A stretch of DNA of 64,000 nt. It comes from Chloroflexales bacterium ZM16-3. Lineage in GTDB: Bacteria; Chloroflexota; Chloroflexia; Chloroflexales; Chloroflexaceae. A model generated the notes under the pieces. It made no database searches. It was not told the DNA's origin and saw only the letters and a program-made list of their open reading frames with translations. Position 1 is the stretch's first letter, and every line of letters begins with the position of its first letter. Location of the stretch: the NCBI GenBank assembly GCA_004138175.2, contig RYFE02000030.1, forward strand, positions 1 through 64,000. The letters are read 5' to 3'. The translations under genes and the position numbers were made by a program. Below are positions 42,441 to 49,877 of this stretch, piece after piece.

Positions 42441-43201
42441 AGGGCCTCCCGTTGTAATACTTCATCGGCCAGTGCCGCGTAGGCCTGGGCGCTACGACCC
42501 AGAGGATCGTACTCTGCGATGAGTTTACCGTAGCTGGGGGCCTCTGAGATACGGACGCTTCGCGGGATCAGTGTTCGGCAGATCAGGCGTGGGAAATGCC
42601 GCTGAACCTCCTCCACAACTTGCTGTGCCAGGTTCGTGCGCCCATCATACATGGTCATTACGACACCAAGGATGCGCAGTGTAGGGTTGAGGCCATCACG
42701 CACCCGCTCAAGCGTCCCCTTCAGCTGGGCCAGCCCCTCCAGGGCGAGGTACTCACACTGGAGTGGAATCAAGACGCTATGCGCTGCGCTTAGGACATTC
42801 AGAGTCAGCAGGCCAAGCGACGGAGGACAGTCAATTATCACATGGTCGTAGGCCGCCGAGATCTGCTGAAGCGCGCCACCAAGCCGCCGATCACGGCGTT
42901 CCGCGCCAACTAGTTCGATAGCAGCTCCAGCGAGATCCTCATCTGCAGCTATCAGGTCAAGCCGCTCACGGCCCGTTGATAGTATCGCGCTGGCAGGATC
43001 GGCTGTCCCCATCAGCAGATCATAGGTCGTCGCACGAAGATCCCGCTTCGAGACTCCGAGGCTTGTCGTCGCATTTCCCTGAGGATCACTATCTATCAGG
43101 AGCACCCGCTGGCCACGGCGCACAAGCTCACCAGCGAGATTGACGGCGGTTGTCGTCTTCCCAACGCCACCCTTCTGGTTCGCTAATGCAAGTATGCGCA
43201 T
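42437..43201 (-). CDS. parA: Chromosome-partitioning ATPase ParA (Soj)
   Basis: This 254-residue deviant Walker ATPase segregates chromosome origins by dynamic binding to DNA and ParB. The deviant Walker A motif KGGVGKTTTA lies at residues 10-19, followed by LLIDSDPQGN (A') at about 36 and HVIIDCPPSLGLLT (Walker B) at about 110. The length matches chromosomal Soj. The ATG at 43201 has GAGG five bases upstream; the longer frame to 43255 reads through the parS palindrome and is rejected. The promoter at 43268-43276 puts parS in the leader, suggesting ParB autorepression. Confidence 0.96.
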   Translation of the reverse strand: MRILALANQKGGVGKTTTAVNLAGELVRRGQRVLLIDSDPQGNATTSLGVSKRDLRATTYDLLMGTADPASAILSTGRERLDLIAADEDLAGAAIELVGAERRDRRLGGALQQISAAYDHVIIDCPPSLGLLTLNVLSAAHSVLIPLQCEYLALEGLAQLKGTLERVRDGLNPTLRILGVVMTMYDGRTNLAQQVVEEVQRHFPRLICRTLIPRSVRISEAPSYGKLIAEYDPLGRSAQAYAALADEVLQREAL

Positions 43202-43220
43202 ACGCCTCGTGGAAGAGTCC

Positions 43221-43236
43221 TGTTTCACGTGAAACA
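43221..43236. promoter_or_regulatory. parS centromere site in the parAB leader
   Basis: TGTTTCACGTGAAACA is identical to the core at 39892-39907. It lies 20 bases before the parA start and 32 bases downstream of the predicted -10. Confidence 0.93.
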
Positions 43237-43267
43237 CCAGATCGTTAGAATGCAAAGCCCTGGCGCT

Positions 43268-43276
43268 ATTGTAACA
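43268..43276 (-). promoter_or_regulatory. Extended -10 promoter of parAB
   Basis: The minus strand reads TGTTACAAT. Transcription would begin near 43261, upstream of the parS site. Confidence 0.5.
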
Positions 43277-43380
43277 CGGTACGCTATGGACTCCTCATTC
43301 AACCCCTGAAGGAGATCCCTGAGTCGATGGCACGGTCGGCACGGGCGGGCCCGTAGCGAGCAGGTATCAAACGATGCCGT

Positions 43381-43629
43381 CTACCCGTCGAAGAGCCGCT
43401 GTAGAATCAGGCCGTTGATGCAGGCCAGCACACCGATCACTGCCGATTGATCAAGGCTGAGGTACTCCTGGAGAAACGTCACATAGATCGCCGCAGCCAC
43501 AAGCACCATCGGCGCGCACGGCCTCCGGCGATTTGCCGCGTAGAGAGTCGGCAAACACCTTTGAGCCGTGGGTATATCACTTCTCCGCTTCTCGGCTTGC
43601 GCCATAGTGATCGACGGCAAACCCGACAA
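43381..43629 (-). CDS. Possible small membrane protein
   Basis: This open frame could encode up to 82 residues. Only the last 42 look protein-like: VLVAAAIYVTFLQEYLSLDQ and a second hydrophobic segment VIGVLACINGLILQ, giving two membrane helices. The first half is basic and non-descript and overlaps the upstream membrane-protein gene by 53 bp. A GGAGG lies 12 bases before an internal ATG at 43509, which may be the true start. I do not recognise it and the call is tentative. Confidence 0.35.
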   Translation of the reverse strand: MSGLPSITMAQAEKRRSDIPTAQRCLPTLYAANRRRPCAPMVLVAAAIYVTFLQEYLSLDQSAVIGVLACINGLILQRLFDG

Positions 43630-44149
43630 TCAGCTTGCTAAAGAAAATATACCCAAACCAGCGCAACGGCAATGGCAGCGCAAATAGATAGGTATAGAGC
43701 AAGAATCCGGCGGACAGCGCCGCTAGCGCGACCGGCAGATGGAAAGGCTGGCGGCGTAGGCGCACCACTAGGCTACCGGCGGCCAGCATGTATAGGTAGA
43801 TGAACCAGAAGAGCGGCCAGCTACCTCCTGGCAGCAGCCATGCCACCAGCAGCGGGTGGATGGCGTGGACAGCCAGAAATCCGTAGCTGAGCGCGGCCGG
43901 CCGGCTCGCGTACCAGATATTAGTCGAGCGAGTGCCGTTTGCCACCGCGCCGCCAAATACATCGAGCGCGACCACGAAGAGCACCAGAGTCTGCCACCAG
44001 TTGTACCCGCTCTGTAGTCCAAGCAGGGCCAGCGCGCCCCCAGCGGACAGGCCAAGCCCGTAGATAAGTGCGAGCGTTATTGGCGTTGGCGAGTCGCCGT
44101 GCAGAAGCTGTAGGCTGTCCTGGAGGCGCAGGCTTCGCGACGTGGACAT
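43577..44149 (-). CDS. Integral membrane protein of unknown function
   Basis: This 190-residue polytopic protein has about five hydrophobic helices (for example TPITLALIYGLGLSAGGALAL, WWQTLVLFVVALDVFGGAVA and FWFIYLYMLAAGSLVV). Conserved-looking polar residues stand out within membrane segments: NGTRSTNIWYASRP, HAIHPLLVAW and DHYGA. These could mark an active or transport site. No family is recognised. AAGGG lies about nine bases before the ATG at 44149. The adjacent tiny frame at 43381 may be an accessory protein or a remnant. Confidence 0.75.
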   Translation of the reverse strand: MSTSRSLRLQDSLQLLHGDSPTPITLALIYGLGLSAGGALALLGLQSGYNWWQTLVLFVVALDVFGGAVANGTRSTNIWYASRPAALSYGFLAVHAIHPLLVAWLLPGGSWPLFWFIYLYMLAAGSLVVRLRRQPFHLPVALAALSAGFLLYTYLFALPLPLRWFGYIFFSKLIVGFAVDHYGASREAEK

Positions 44150-44406
44150 ATGGATATCCCTTTCTTATTTCGTCCAATCGGCGGAAGCGCATATGAACAC
44201 GGCACAACGTGATTCTTCGTTATGGCAGCAAGCTCTTTGAGCCGATGACAGACCACAAGACCACCTAGATCTGGCAGCCATGGTCGAGTACCACCAGATC
44301 CGGCAGATCGCGGCTGGGCATCGCGCTGGCGCTGCCGCTATTGATCTGCAAGCACACCGTATTTTATTAATGTATTAATATCAAAATTCCACACATAATC
44401 CGGCAA
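44150..44406. other. Non-coding interval with an AT-rich patch
   Basis: No gene is supported. An AT-rich patch at 44368-44396 (tattttattaatgtattaat and onward) contrasts with the GC-rich surroundings. The sequence near 44438 matches, inverted, the gagctgtagggtgccg motif at 41180. Confidence 0.45.
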
Positions 44407-44589
44407 CTATCCCTCGCTCACCAGATTACCCCGACGGCACCCTACAGCTCTATAGCACGGAGCAGTATGATTGAGCCACTGAGGCAGGGAGCAGCATGAT
44501 TGAGCCACTGAGGCACGGAACTCGGCGCTGAAGGCCATCTTGAGCAGCGCCGCGATGTCGGGAGAGTCGTCGACCACCAGCAGCCGCAT
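44407..44589 (-). pseudogene. Truncated response regulator, receiver-domain start only
   Basis: A strong ribosome binding site (AGGAGG, eight bases before ATG 44589) introduces a perfect receiver-domain beginning, MRLLVVDDSPDIAALLKMAF, with the acidic Asp-Asp pair. After about 24 residues the homology stops abruptly and the frame continues into tgattgagccactgaggc repeat DNA, ending at 44407. The phosphoacceptor Asp and the rest of the receiver are missing. The likely history is insertion of, or recombination at, period-8 repeat DNA that removed the remainder of the gene. It cannot encode a working regulator. Confidence 0.8.
44465..44522. repeat. Repeat atgattgagccactgaggca, two copies, inside the broken gene
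   Basis: Two copies of about 26 bp (gcagtatgattgagccactg and gcagcatgattgagccactg, then aggca) begin near 44462 and 44491. They contain actgaggc units of the period-8 class and mark the truncation point of the response regulator. Confidence 0.8.
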
Positions 44590-44676
44590 ACGAGACACCT
44601 CCTGCTCTGCCCATCGCATCGGGCAAGATAGCAATACCTCAGTGACTCAGCCGCTCACGCAGGCTCTCAGCCATCC

Positions 44677-46146
44677 TCACGGCAGCACGGTCAGTGGGTT
44701 CACCGCACGCCCGTTCACCAGCACCGTGAAGTGCAGGTGGACACCGGTCGAGTAGCCGCCGCCCACGCGGTCGTAGGTGCTGCCCATCGAGCCGATCCGC
44801 TGCCCGGCAGCGACCTCGTCGCCCGCAGCGACACTCGGCTTAGTGACCAAGTGCCCGTAGATCGTCTCCACGCCGCCGCCGTGGCTAATCTTCACGCAGT
44901 AGCCGTAGCCGCTGCACCAGCCGGCCTCGCGCACCCGCCCCGCCCGAGCCGCCACGATCGGCGTCCAGGCCCGGTTCGCGATGTCGATGCCGTTATGGAA
45001 AGCTCCCCACCGCGCCCCGAATGGCGATGTGAGCGTCCCCCAGGTCGGCCAGACCCAGCGCGGCGGCGGCGGCGGGAAATCGTCTGTCTCAGGCAGCCCA
45101 TCGACCAGCCCGCTCGCGATCTGGAGCATGTCGACACGAATCCACCCCGCCACTCCCGCAATCTCGACCTTTAGCCAGCCAGCGTGGCGCGCACGCAGCG
45201 CCACCTGACGACCATGATCGAGCTGGATCTGACGATGGTAGTCGGTGCCCGGCCCCTCCCGTAGATTCGTCTCATCCTCAAGCACGATGCCTGTGGGCTC
45301 GGCCCCACGCGCCGCCAGCGCATCCAGGCCCCCCTGAGCCAGGAGCAGATCCGGCAGCGGCGGATCACCGCCAGGGATGAAGATCTCCTCGCCCACCGCA
45401 AGATCGCGCCCATCCTGGAGGTGGTTCGGCCCAAAGGCGCTGATCGCATCGGGCACCACGCCGAAGCGCGCCGCGATATCCCCAACCGCCTCGCCATCGG
45501 TGACAACATAGGGCACGCCGGAGATCCGTGGGATACGCAGGGGCTGGCCGAGAAGCAGCGCATCTCCGCGATCCAGACCATTTGACCAGATAATTGAGGG
45601 AAGGCTCACGCCGTAGCGCCGCGCAAGATCGCCTAATGTCTCGCCGCCCTCAAGCAGGTGTACCTCTCGGAAGGCGTCGGAGATCTCAAGGGGGATGCTT
45701 TGAGCGGGGGCGATCGGCGCGACTGGGAGGGGCTGTGCCACTGACCGCCGCCCCGCTCCGACCGCCGTCAGCGGCAAGATCATCTCGCCTGTCGATTCGC
45801 TGGCGGGCATCCGGATCTGCGATCCGCGCGCCTGAGCATCATGCGACGGCTTTGCGGCAATAATGCGCTCCGACCAGCCGCCGAGCGGATCGCCGAAGGC
45901 CACCAGCAGCACCAGCACGATCAACCAGCCATGTTCTATGACAGCCCGACCAACGGCCCGCGATGCGTGGCCGATCAGATGCGCCGGAGGGGCAGGCTGC
46001 GCAATATCAGGACTCCGCTCGACACCCCGCCGCACACGGTCGAGGCATGCCCGCGCAGATGTGGAACGCGTACGAGCAGCGCTCAGACGTGGGGAGGCAG
46101 AGCCGAGAGAGGAGATAAACTGGCGCGTATACGCCCATCTCGCCAT
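44677..46146 (-). CDS. Membrane-anchored LysM-SH3-M23 peptidoglycan endopeptidase
   Basis: This 489-residue envelope protein has a basic cytosolic N-terminus and a membrane helix at about 72-92. Two LysM domains (about 160-210 and 212-262) start with REVHLLEGGETLGDLARRYG and PYVVTDGEAVGDIAARFG. An SH3-like domain follows at about 285-345 (ETNLREGPGTDYH). The C-terminal M23 (lysostaphin-type) peptidase at about 365-489 keeps the zinc ligands in HNGIDIA and HLHFTV and the catalytic His in YGHLV. It probably cuts peptidoglycan cross-links at the cell surface. The ATG at 46146 is a reasonable start, without a strong ribosome binding site. Confidence 0.92.
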   Translation of the reverse strand: MARWAYTRQFISSLGSASPRLSAARTRSTSARACLDRVRRGVERSPDIAQPAPPAHLIGHASRAVGRAVIEHGWLIVLVLLVAFGDPLGGWSERIIAAKPSHDAQARGSQIRMPASESTGEMILPLTAVGAGRRSVAQPLPVAPIAPAQSIPLEISDAFREVHLLEGGETLGDLARRYGVSLPSIIWSNGLDRGDALLLGQPLRIPRISGVPYVVTDGEAVGDIAARFGVVPDAISAFGPNHLQDGRDLAVGEEIFIPGGDPPLPDLLLAQGGLDALAARGAEPTGIVLEDETNLREGPGTDYHRQIQLDHGRQVALRARHAGWLKVEIAGVAGWIRVDMLQIASGLVDGLPETDDFPPPPPRWVWPTWGTLTSPFGARWGAFHNGIDIANRAWTPIVAARAGRVREAGWCSGYGYCVKISHGGGVETIYGHLVTKPSVAAGDEVAAGQRIGSMGSTYDRVGGGYSTGVHLHFTVLVNGRAVNPLTVLP

Positions 46147-46389
46147 AATGCGCGTCTATCTCTATAAGGAAGTAGGCAGGCTTATCGGAGCGCGCCGCAG
46201 CGGAGGTTAGACAAGGTTTCAGAGTGCTTTACAATTTGGCATCACAGATCGCTTGCTGATGAGCTCGGCCTATACCCTGTACCCTGTACCCTCATGACAC
46301 CAGGCCGCGACTGAGCATACAATGGGCAATCGCGTTTGTCAATCAAAGCGCATCCCTGCGCAGGGCATGTGCAACGTCCTGAGCGCCCC

Positions 46390-46652
46390 ACGGCTGGCGA
46401 CTGAAGTCGCGCCGTCGGGGCGCGTTGCGCCGGGCGTCGGCATGCGCCGACGCCGGAACCGCCCGCGTAGGCGGGCGGCTGGCCGCAGGCCCCCGCGACG
46501 CGGCTTTAGCCGCCAGCGATGTTGCACATGCCCTGCATCCCTGCGCATCCCGATGCGCTGTAGGCGGGCGGCTGGCCGCAGGCCCCCGCGACGCGGCTTT
46601 AGCCGCCAGCGATGTTGCACATGCCCTGCATCCCTGCGCATCCCGATGCGCT
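46390..46652. repeat. Family B palindromic repeats with a 93-bp tandem duplication
   Basis: Hairpin modules (ggcgactgaagtcgcgcc, gggcgtcggcatgcgccgac, gcccgcgtaggcgggcggc and others) form a cluster at 46390-46512. The segment 46468-46559 is repeated exactly at 46561-46652. The cluster is closely related to the copy at 51128-51254. Confidence 0.9.
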
Positions 46653-46694
46653 ATTGAGCCCATCACACCATGCCTCCGTAAGCGGATCGGAACC

Positions 46695-46724
46695 TTGACG
46701 TACACTCAAGCATCGTGTTAAGAT
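46695..46724 (+). promoter_or_regulatory. Promoter of the bifunctional-nuclease-family gene
   Basis: TTGACG (46695-46700), an 18-bp spacer and TGTTAAGAT with -10 TAAGAT (46719-46724) form a good promoter with an extended -10. The start codon is 85 bp downstream. Confidence 0.7.
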
Positions 46725-46808
46725 ATCTCCATTCCCGAATCGGTCGTACCCCACCTGATCAGATACCCGGCGGGCTCGGCCGTCCCTCACTCCACGAAAG
46801 GCCGGCAG

Positions 46809-47363
46809 ATGATCCGTGTAGTTGTTGATAGCATTCGTGTAAGCCTTCTGACGCAGAATCGCGTCGTCGTGCTTCGCGAGACAGATAGCACACGCTATCT
46901 GCCAATATGGATCGGCCCCTTCGAGGCTGAGGCTATCGCCATGGCGATCCAGGGCCATGAGCCGCAGCGTCCGCTGACTCACGACCTCCTGAAGTCGTTG
47001 GTTGGCGACCTTGGCGGTCAGATCAGTCATATCTTTGTCAGTGATATCCAGGATAGCACCTTCTACGCCCGCATCGTTATCGAGCAGCAGGGGCGCACGA
47101 TTGAAGTCGATGCCCGACCGAGCGATGCGATTGCCTTGGCTGTCCGTACAGAGGTGCCTATCTACGTCGAGCCCCACGTCCTTGAGCAGGCTGGCGTCTA
47201 CTTCGATGAGGATGAGCAGGTCTCCCCTCAGGATCCTGCCGCCACCGAACCTGAGACGCCCGAAGCCGAGCCCGAGGTAAATGATGAGTCGCTGTCGATC
47301 TTCCGCGACTTTATCAATACGCTTAACCTCGATGATCCGGGCCAGGGCGGCGAGACGTCCTGA
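46809..47363 (+). CDS. Bifunctional nuclease family (BFN, DUF151) protein
   Basis: This 184-residue protein has the BFN/DUF151 domain over residues 1-130: VVLRETDSTRYLPIWIGPFE near 20, EAIAMAIQGHEPQRPLTHDL near 40 and RTIEVDARPSDAIALAVRT near 98. Plant and Thermotoga relatives have reported nuclease activity and structure, but the bacterial role is unclear. The acidic C-terminal tail of about 50 residues, rich in Glu and Pro, is not part of the domain. It has its own promoter and is followed by a 54-bp palindromic terminator. It is the only plus-strand gene next to the putative origin. Confidence 0.9.
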   Translation: MIRVVVDSIRVSLLTQNRVVVLRETDSTRYLPIWIGPFEAEAIAMAIQGHEPQRPLTHDLLKSLVGDLGGQISHIFVSDIQDSTFYARIVIEQQGRTIEVDARPSDAIALAVRTEVPIYVEPHVLEQAGVYFDEDEQVSPQDPAATEPETPEAEPEVNDESLSIFRDFINTLNLDDPGQGGETS

Positions 47364-47377
47364 GCTAACTTTCTGTG

Positions 47378-47434
47378 AGAAGACAAAGGGCCGGGGGTGT
47401 CGCGCGCGACACCCCCGGCCCTTTGTCTTCTTCC
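47378..47434 (+). terminator. 54-bp perfect palindromic terminator
   Basis: A perfect palindrome at 47378-47431, with core ggccgggggtgtcgcg, is followed by TTCC. It starts 14 bp after the stop codon and insulates the gene from the DnaA-box region. Confidence 0.88.
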
Positions 47435-47454
47435 CGGATCGTATCTCCTCGACG

Positions 47455-47760
47455 GCATAAAATGTGGATAAGTCGCGTTCATTTGTGGATAACTTGCACC
47501 CTTTGTGGATAAGTCACCATAAAACGCGTGGACGACCATGGGAGAACCCGGAGAAGACTCGCCCCGCAGGTCGCCGCATGTGGAACATGTGGACAGCCGT
47601 CCACGGGTTTTCCTCATGGGATTCATGCCATTCCGGCAGCGGATTCCGACACTTATCCCCATCTTCCACATGACTGCTACGAGTACGGGAATCTCTCCAT
47701 CCTTTATTAACATGAATGATTCATGAGGAACATGATAGGAAGCGTTGTGTTTTGCGCCGC
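47455..47760. other. Candidate chromosomal replication origin (oriC)
   Basis: Three perfect DnaA boxes TGTGGATAA (reverse complement TTATCCACA) lie at 47463-47471, 47484-47492 and 47504-47512, in the same orientation and 20-21 bp apart, two helical turns. Near-matches follow at 47579-47587 (TGTGGAACA), 47588-47596 (TGTGGACAG) and, on the other strand, 47653-47661 (TTATCCCCA). An AT-richer stretch at 47695-47745 could be the unwinding element. No gene is supported here. parAB and two parS sites lie within 8 kb, as expected near an origin. dnaA and dnaN are not in the window, which is the main weakness; origins away from dnaA are known in several phyla. Alternative: a DnaA titration or regulatory cluster. 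Confidence 0.78.
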
Positions 47761-47789
47761 ACCGGTTGCGCCATGTAGGCGAAGTCGTG

Positions 47790-47795
47790 TATAAT
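47790..47795 (+). promoter_or_regulatory. -10 box of the SRP RNA gene
   Basis: TATAAT lies seven bases before the predicted 5' end of the SRP RNA at 47803, preceded by a TG dinucleotide. Confidence 0.75.
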
Positions 47796-47802
47796 GCGGC
47801 TA

Positions 47803-47892
47803 GGCACCAAGGAACGGCAGATACTTGCTGAACCCCGCCAGGATCGAAAGATAGCAACGGTAGGTGAGTTCCTCTGGGTGTTCTGAGGTGCC
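47803..47892 (+). ncRNA. ffs: Signal recognition particle RNA, small bacterial type
   Basis: The 90-nt RNA closes with ggcacc at 47803-47808 pairing with ggtgcc at 47887-47892. The conserved domain IV is plain: gctgaacc, then ccgccagg, a tip atcGAAAgat, then agcaacggtagg, matching the Ffh-binding internal loops of bacterial 4.5S RNA. The apical tetraloop is GAAA instead of the usual GGAA, still a GNRA loop. It pairs with Ffh to target membrane and secreted proteins. A promoter -10 lies upstream and a perfect palindromic terminator downstream. Confidence 0.93.
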
Positions 47893-47901
47893 CCAACTTT
47901 A

Positions 47902-47947
47902 AACAGAAAGGCGGCGGGCGGAATATTCCGCCCGCCGCCTTTCTGTT
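47902..47947. terminator. 46-bp perfect palindromic terminator, bidirectional
   Basis: A perfect palindrome centred on GAATATTC separates the SRP RNA gene from the convergent cdd gene. Its outer arms are A-rich then T-rich (aacagaaagg...cctttctgtt), allowing termination either way. Confidence 0.88.
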
Positions 47948-47964
47948 CCTTCTCGGTTCTGCCC

Positions 47965-48375
47965 CTACCGCGACTCATCCAGCTGCTGCGCCCCAAACCC
48001 ATGGGGCAGCAGATCCTGCGGCGTCACGAGGCGCTGCGCGCCTGAGAGGTTGAGCAGCAGCACCTTGCTGTGTGAAGCCAGCTCGAAGATCACCTGTCGG
48101 CATGCCCCGCAGGGGCTCGCCACATCGTCGGTGGGCGTCACCACGGCGAGGGCTACGATCTCACGCTCGCCCGCCGCGTAGGCGCTGAAGATCGCCACCC
48201 GCTCGGCGCATACGGTCATCGGGTAGGCGGCATTCTCAATATTGCCCCCCAGAAAGATCTTTCCGCTGGCGGTGAGCGCCGCCGCTCCAACGTAGAAGTG
48301 TGAGTAGGGCGCGTAGGCCCGCCCACGGGCCTCTAGGGCCGCCGCTGCGAGGGCCGCGTAGTCAGGCTGGGTCAT
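47965..48375 (-). CDS. cdd: Cytidine deaminase
   Basis: This 136-residue homotetrameric-type enzyme deaminates cytidine and deoxycytidine to uridine in pyrimidine salvage. The zinc site is complete: the Cys and catalytic Glu of MTVCAERVAIF near residue 55 and the two Cys of SPCGACRQVIFE near residue 87. The substrate-binding GGNIENAAYP lies at about 43. The length matches the small Bacillus-like tetrameric class. Its start overlaps the stop of the upstream CNNM-like gene by 14 bp on the same strand, so the two are probably translated together. Confidence 0.96.
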   Translation of the reverse strand: MTQPDYAALAAAALEARGRAYAPYSHFYVGAAALTASGKIFLGGNIENAAYPMTVCAERVAIFSAYAAGEREIVALAVVTPTDDVASPCGACRQVIFELASHSKVLLLNLSGAQRLVTPQDLLPHGFGAQQLDESR

Positions 48376-49684
48376 GGATACCGCCTTCTGCGCTCCCGCC
48401 GTTTAGCAGGGCGCTCTCCTCGACTGGCTGACGGCGGACAATGCGCAGCTTCTGTGGGCGCACCCCCTTCACGGAAAGCACCGTCACCGTCGCCTCCTCT
48501 AGCACGAGCTCGTCGCCCACCCTCGGCACCCGCCCGAGCTGCTCGTATACCAGCCCGCCGATCCGGTCGGCGCTGTCCGATGCGAGGGACAGGTCGGTGA
48601 GGTAGTTGACATCGTCAATCGACACGCGCCCGTCCACAATATACTCGCTATCGCTGATCGGCTGGATTGAGGGGTCCTCGGTATCATACTCATCTTGGAT
48701 CTCGCCCACGATCTGCTCGATCAGATCCTCAATGGTGGCCAGCCCGGCCGTGTTGCCGTACTCGTCCACCATGATCGCCATATGCACCTTGCGCCGCTGG
48801 AGATCTTCGAGCAGCGCGTTTACCCGCATGGTCTCGGGCACAAAGTAGGCCGGACGAAGCAGGCTGTTAATGGGCATGTCGTGCTTGCCGTCGCGCAGGG
48901 CTGGGATGAGATCTTTGGCGTAGAGAATGCCGACGATCTGGTTGATCGTATCGTTGTAGATCGGGATGCGCGAGTGGCCGCGGGCGATCACGACGTCAAG
49001 CGCCTTGTTCAGGGTCGTGTCCACCTCGATGGCGACGATGTCTACCTGGGCCACCATGATCTCGCGCAGCAGCGTGTTGCCGAAGGCGATCACGCCCTCG
49101 ATCATCTCGCGCTCCTCGTGCTCGATCAGGCCCTCCTCCTCGCCGACGTTCACGAGCATGCGCAGCTCCTCTTCCGTCACCAGTGGCGAGGGGTAGGAGC
49201 TGCGCCCGCTCACCGCCTTGAAGAGCGGGCTGGTGATCAGGTTGATCAGCGAGATCGCTGGCCAGAGGAGCTGCGAGACAATCCGCAGCGGACGGGCCAG
49301 CGCTAGGGCTGTTGCGTCGGGGTTGCGGATGGCCAGCGCCTTGGGGAATGCTTCGCTGAAGATGAGGATGGCCAGCAGCAGCAGTGCCAGGCTGCCGATC
49401 TGTTGCCAGGTGCCGAGCCCGGCGCTCAGGCGCAGCGTCAGCGCGGTGGCGCTGATGGTCATGACGATGTTGAGGAAGATGACAGTGGACTTGAAGCGGT
49501 AGGGGTCGTCAATCAGCCGCGACACAGCTCGCCTGGCGCGCGAGCCGCCTTCGGAGAGCAGCAGGTTGAGGCGATGTCGGCTGATTGATGTGAACGAGGC
49601 ATCAATCGCCGACGTGAAGGCCAGCACAACCATGCACAGGCCGACACCGATCAGCATAAGACTAGGTTCAGGGTCCTCCAACAA
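48362..49684 (-). CDS. CNNM/hemolysin C-like membrane protein with CBS domains
   Basis: This 440-residue protein has an N-terminal CNNM (DUF21) membrane domain with about four hydrophobic segments (residues 10-160). A paired CBS domain follows at about 190-325 (MVAQVDIVAIEVDTTLNKAL and HMAIMVDEYGNTAGLATIED). A C-terminal CorC/HlyC transporter-associated domain at about 345-425 includes DGRVSIDDVNYL. Relatives are magnesium/cobalt efflux proteins, and this is the likely role; hemolytic activity is not implied. Start 49684 is a TTG with AGGAG nine bases upstream; ATG 49657 and ATG 49747 are alternatives. It overlaps cdd at its 3' end. Confidence 0.9.
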   Translation of the reverse strand: MLEDPEPSLMLIGVGLCMVVLAFTSAIDASFTSISRHRLNLLLSEGGSRARRAVSRLIDDPYRFKSTVIFLNIVMTISATALTLRLSAGLGTWQQIGSLALLLLAILIFSEAFPKALAIRNPDATALALARPLRIVSQLLWPAISLINLITSPLFKAVSGRSSYPSPLVTEEELRMLVNVGEEEGLIEHEEREMIEGVIAFGNTLLREIMVAQVDIVAIEVDTTLNKALDVVIARGHSRIPIYNDTINQIVGILYAKDLIPALRDGKHDMPINSLLRPAYFVPETMRVNALLEDLQRRKVHMAIMVDEYGNTAGLATIEDLIEQIVGEIQDEYDTEDPSIQPISDSEYIVDGRVSIDDVNYLTDLSLASDSADRIGGLVYEQLGRVPRVGDELVLEEATVTVLSVKGVRPQKLRIVRRQPVEESALLNGGSAEGGIHDPA

Positions 49685-49788
49685 GGGTGAATACTCCTGG
49701 TAATGAGACAATAGACAAGGGGGCAAGCGCATCAATATGCGCTGCACGACGCATACGGTATGCTACGCGTATTTGCTGGGGTGGAGGG

Positions 49789-49817
49789 GCTCGGGGAGGG
49801 CTTGTCCCTCCCCGAAA
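49789..49817. terminator. GC hairpin between the CNNM gene and prs
   Basis: ctcggggaggg pairs with ccctccccgag-like sequence across a cttgt loop. It lies about 60 bp past the prs stop on the minus strand. The A-run on its plus-strand right side gives T residues before, not after, the hairpin for prs, so terminator function is uncertain. Confidence 0.45.
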
Positions 49818-49877
49818 AACCCTCTCCCCGAACCAGCTAGGCGTGGTTGGATTCCGTGCGCTAGGGGGGCGCGGCAG

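Larger units (their letters stand above)
46147..46808. other. 662-bp interval with palindromic repeats and a promoter
   Basis: It contains family B GC palindromes and a 93-bp tandem duplication (46387-46652), an inverted ctgaaaccttgt motif (46211-46222) and the promoter of the downstream gene (46695-46724). The open frames inside come from the palindromes and are not genes. Confidence 0.75.

Noticed and set aside
43202-43255. N-terminal extension of ParA
   Set aside because: It reads through the parS palindrome. ParA homologues begin with MRILALANQKGG, and a ribosome binding site fits 43201.
46322-46657. Open frames with a repeated RRAAGRRPPRRGF sequence
   Set aside because: They come from the family B hairpins and the 93-bp duplication, with no ribosome binding site or homology.
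47228-47896. Minus-strand frame of about 220 codons across the DnaA boxes
   Set aside because: It crosses the terminator palindrome, the DnaA-box cluster and the SRP RNA, and its protein has no recognisable domain.
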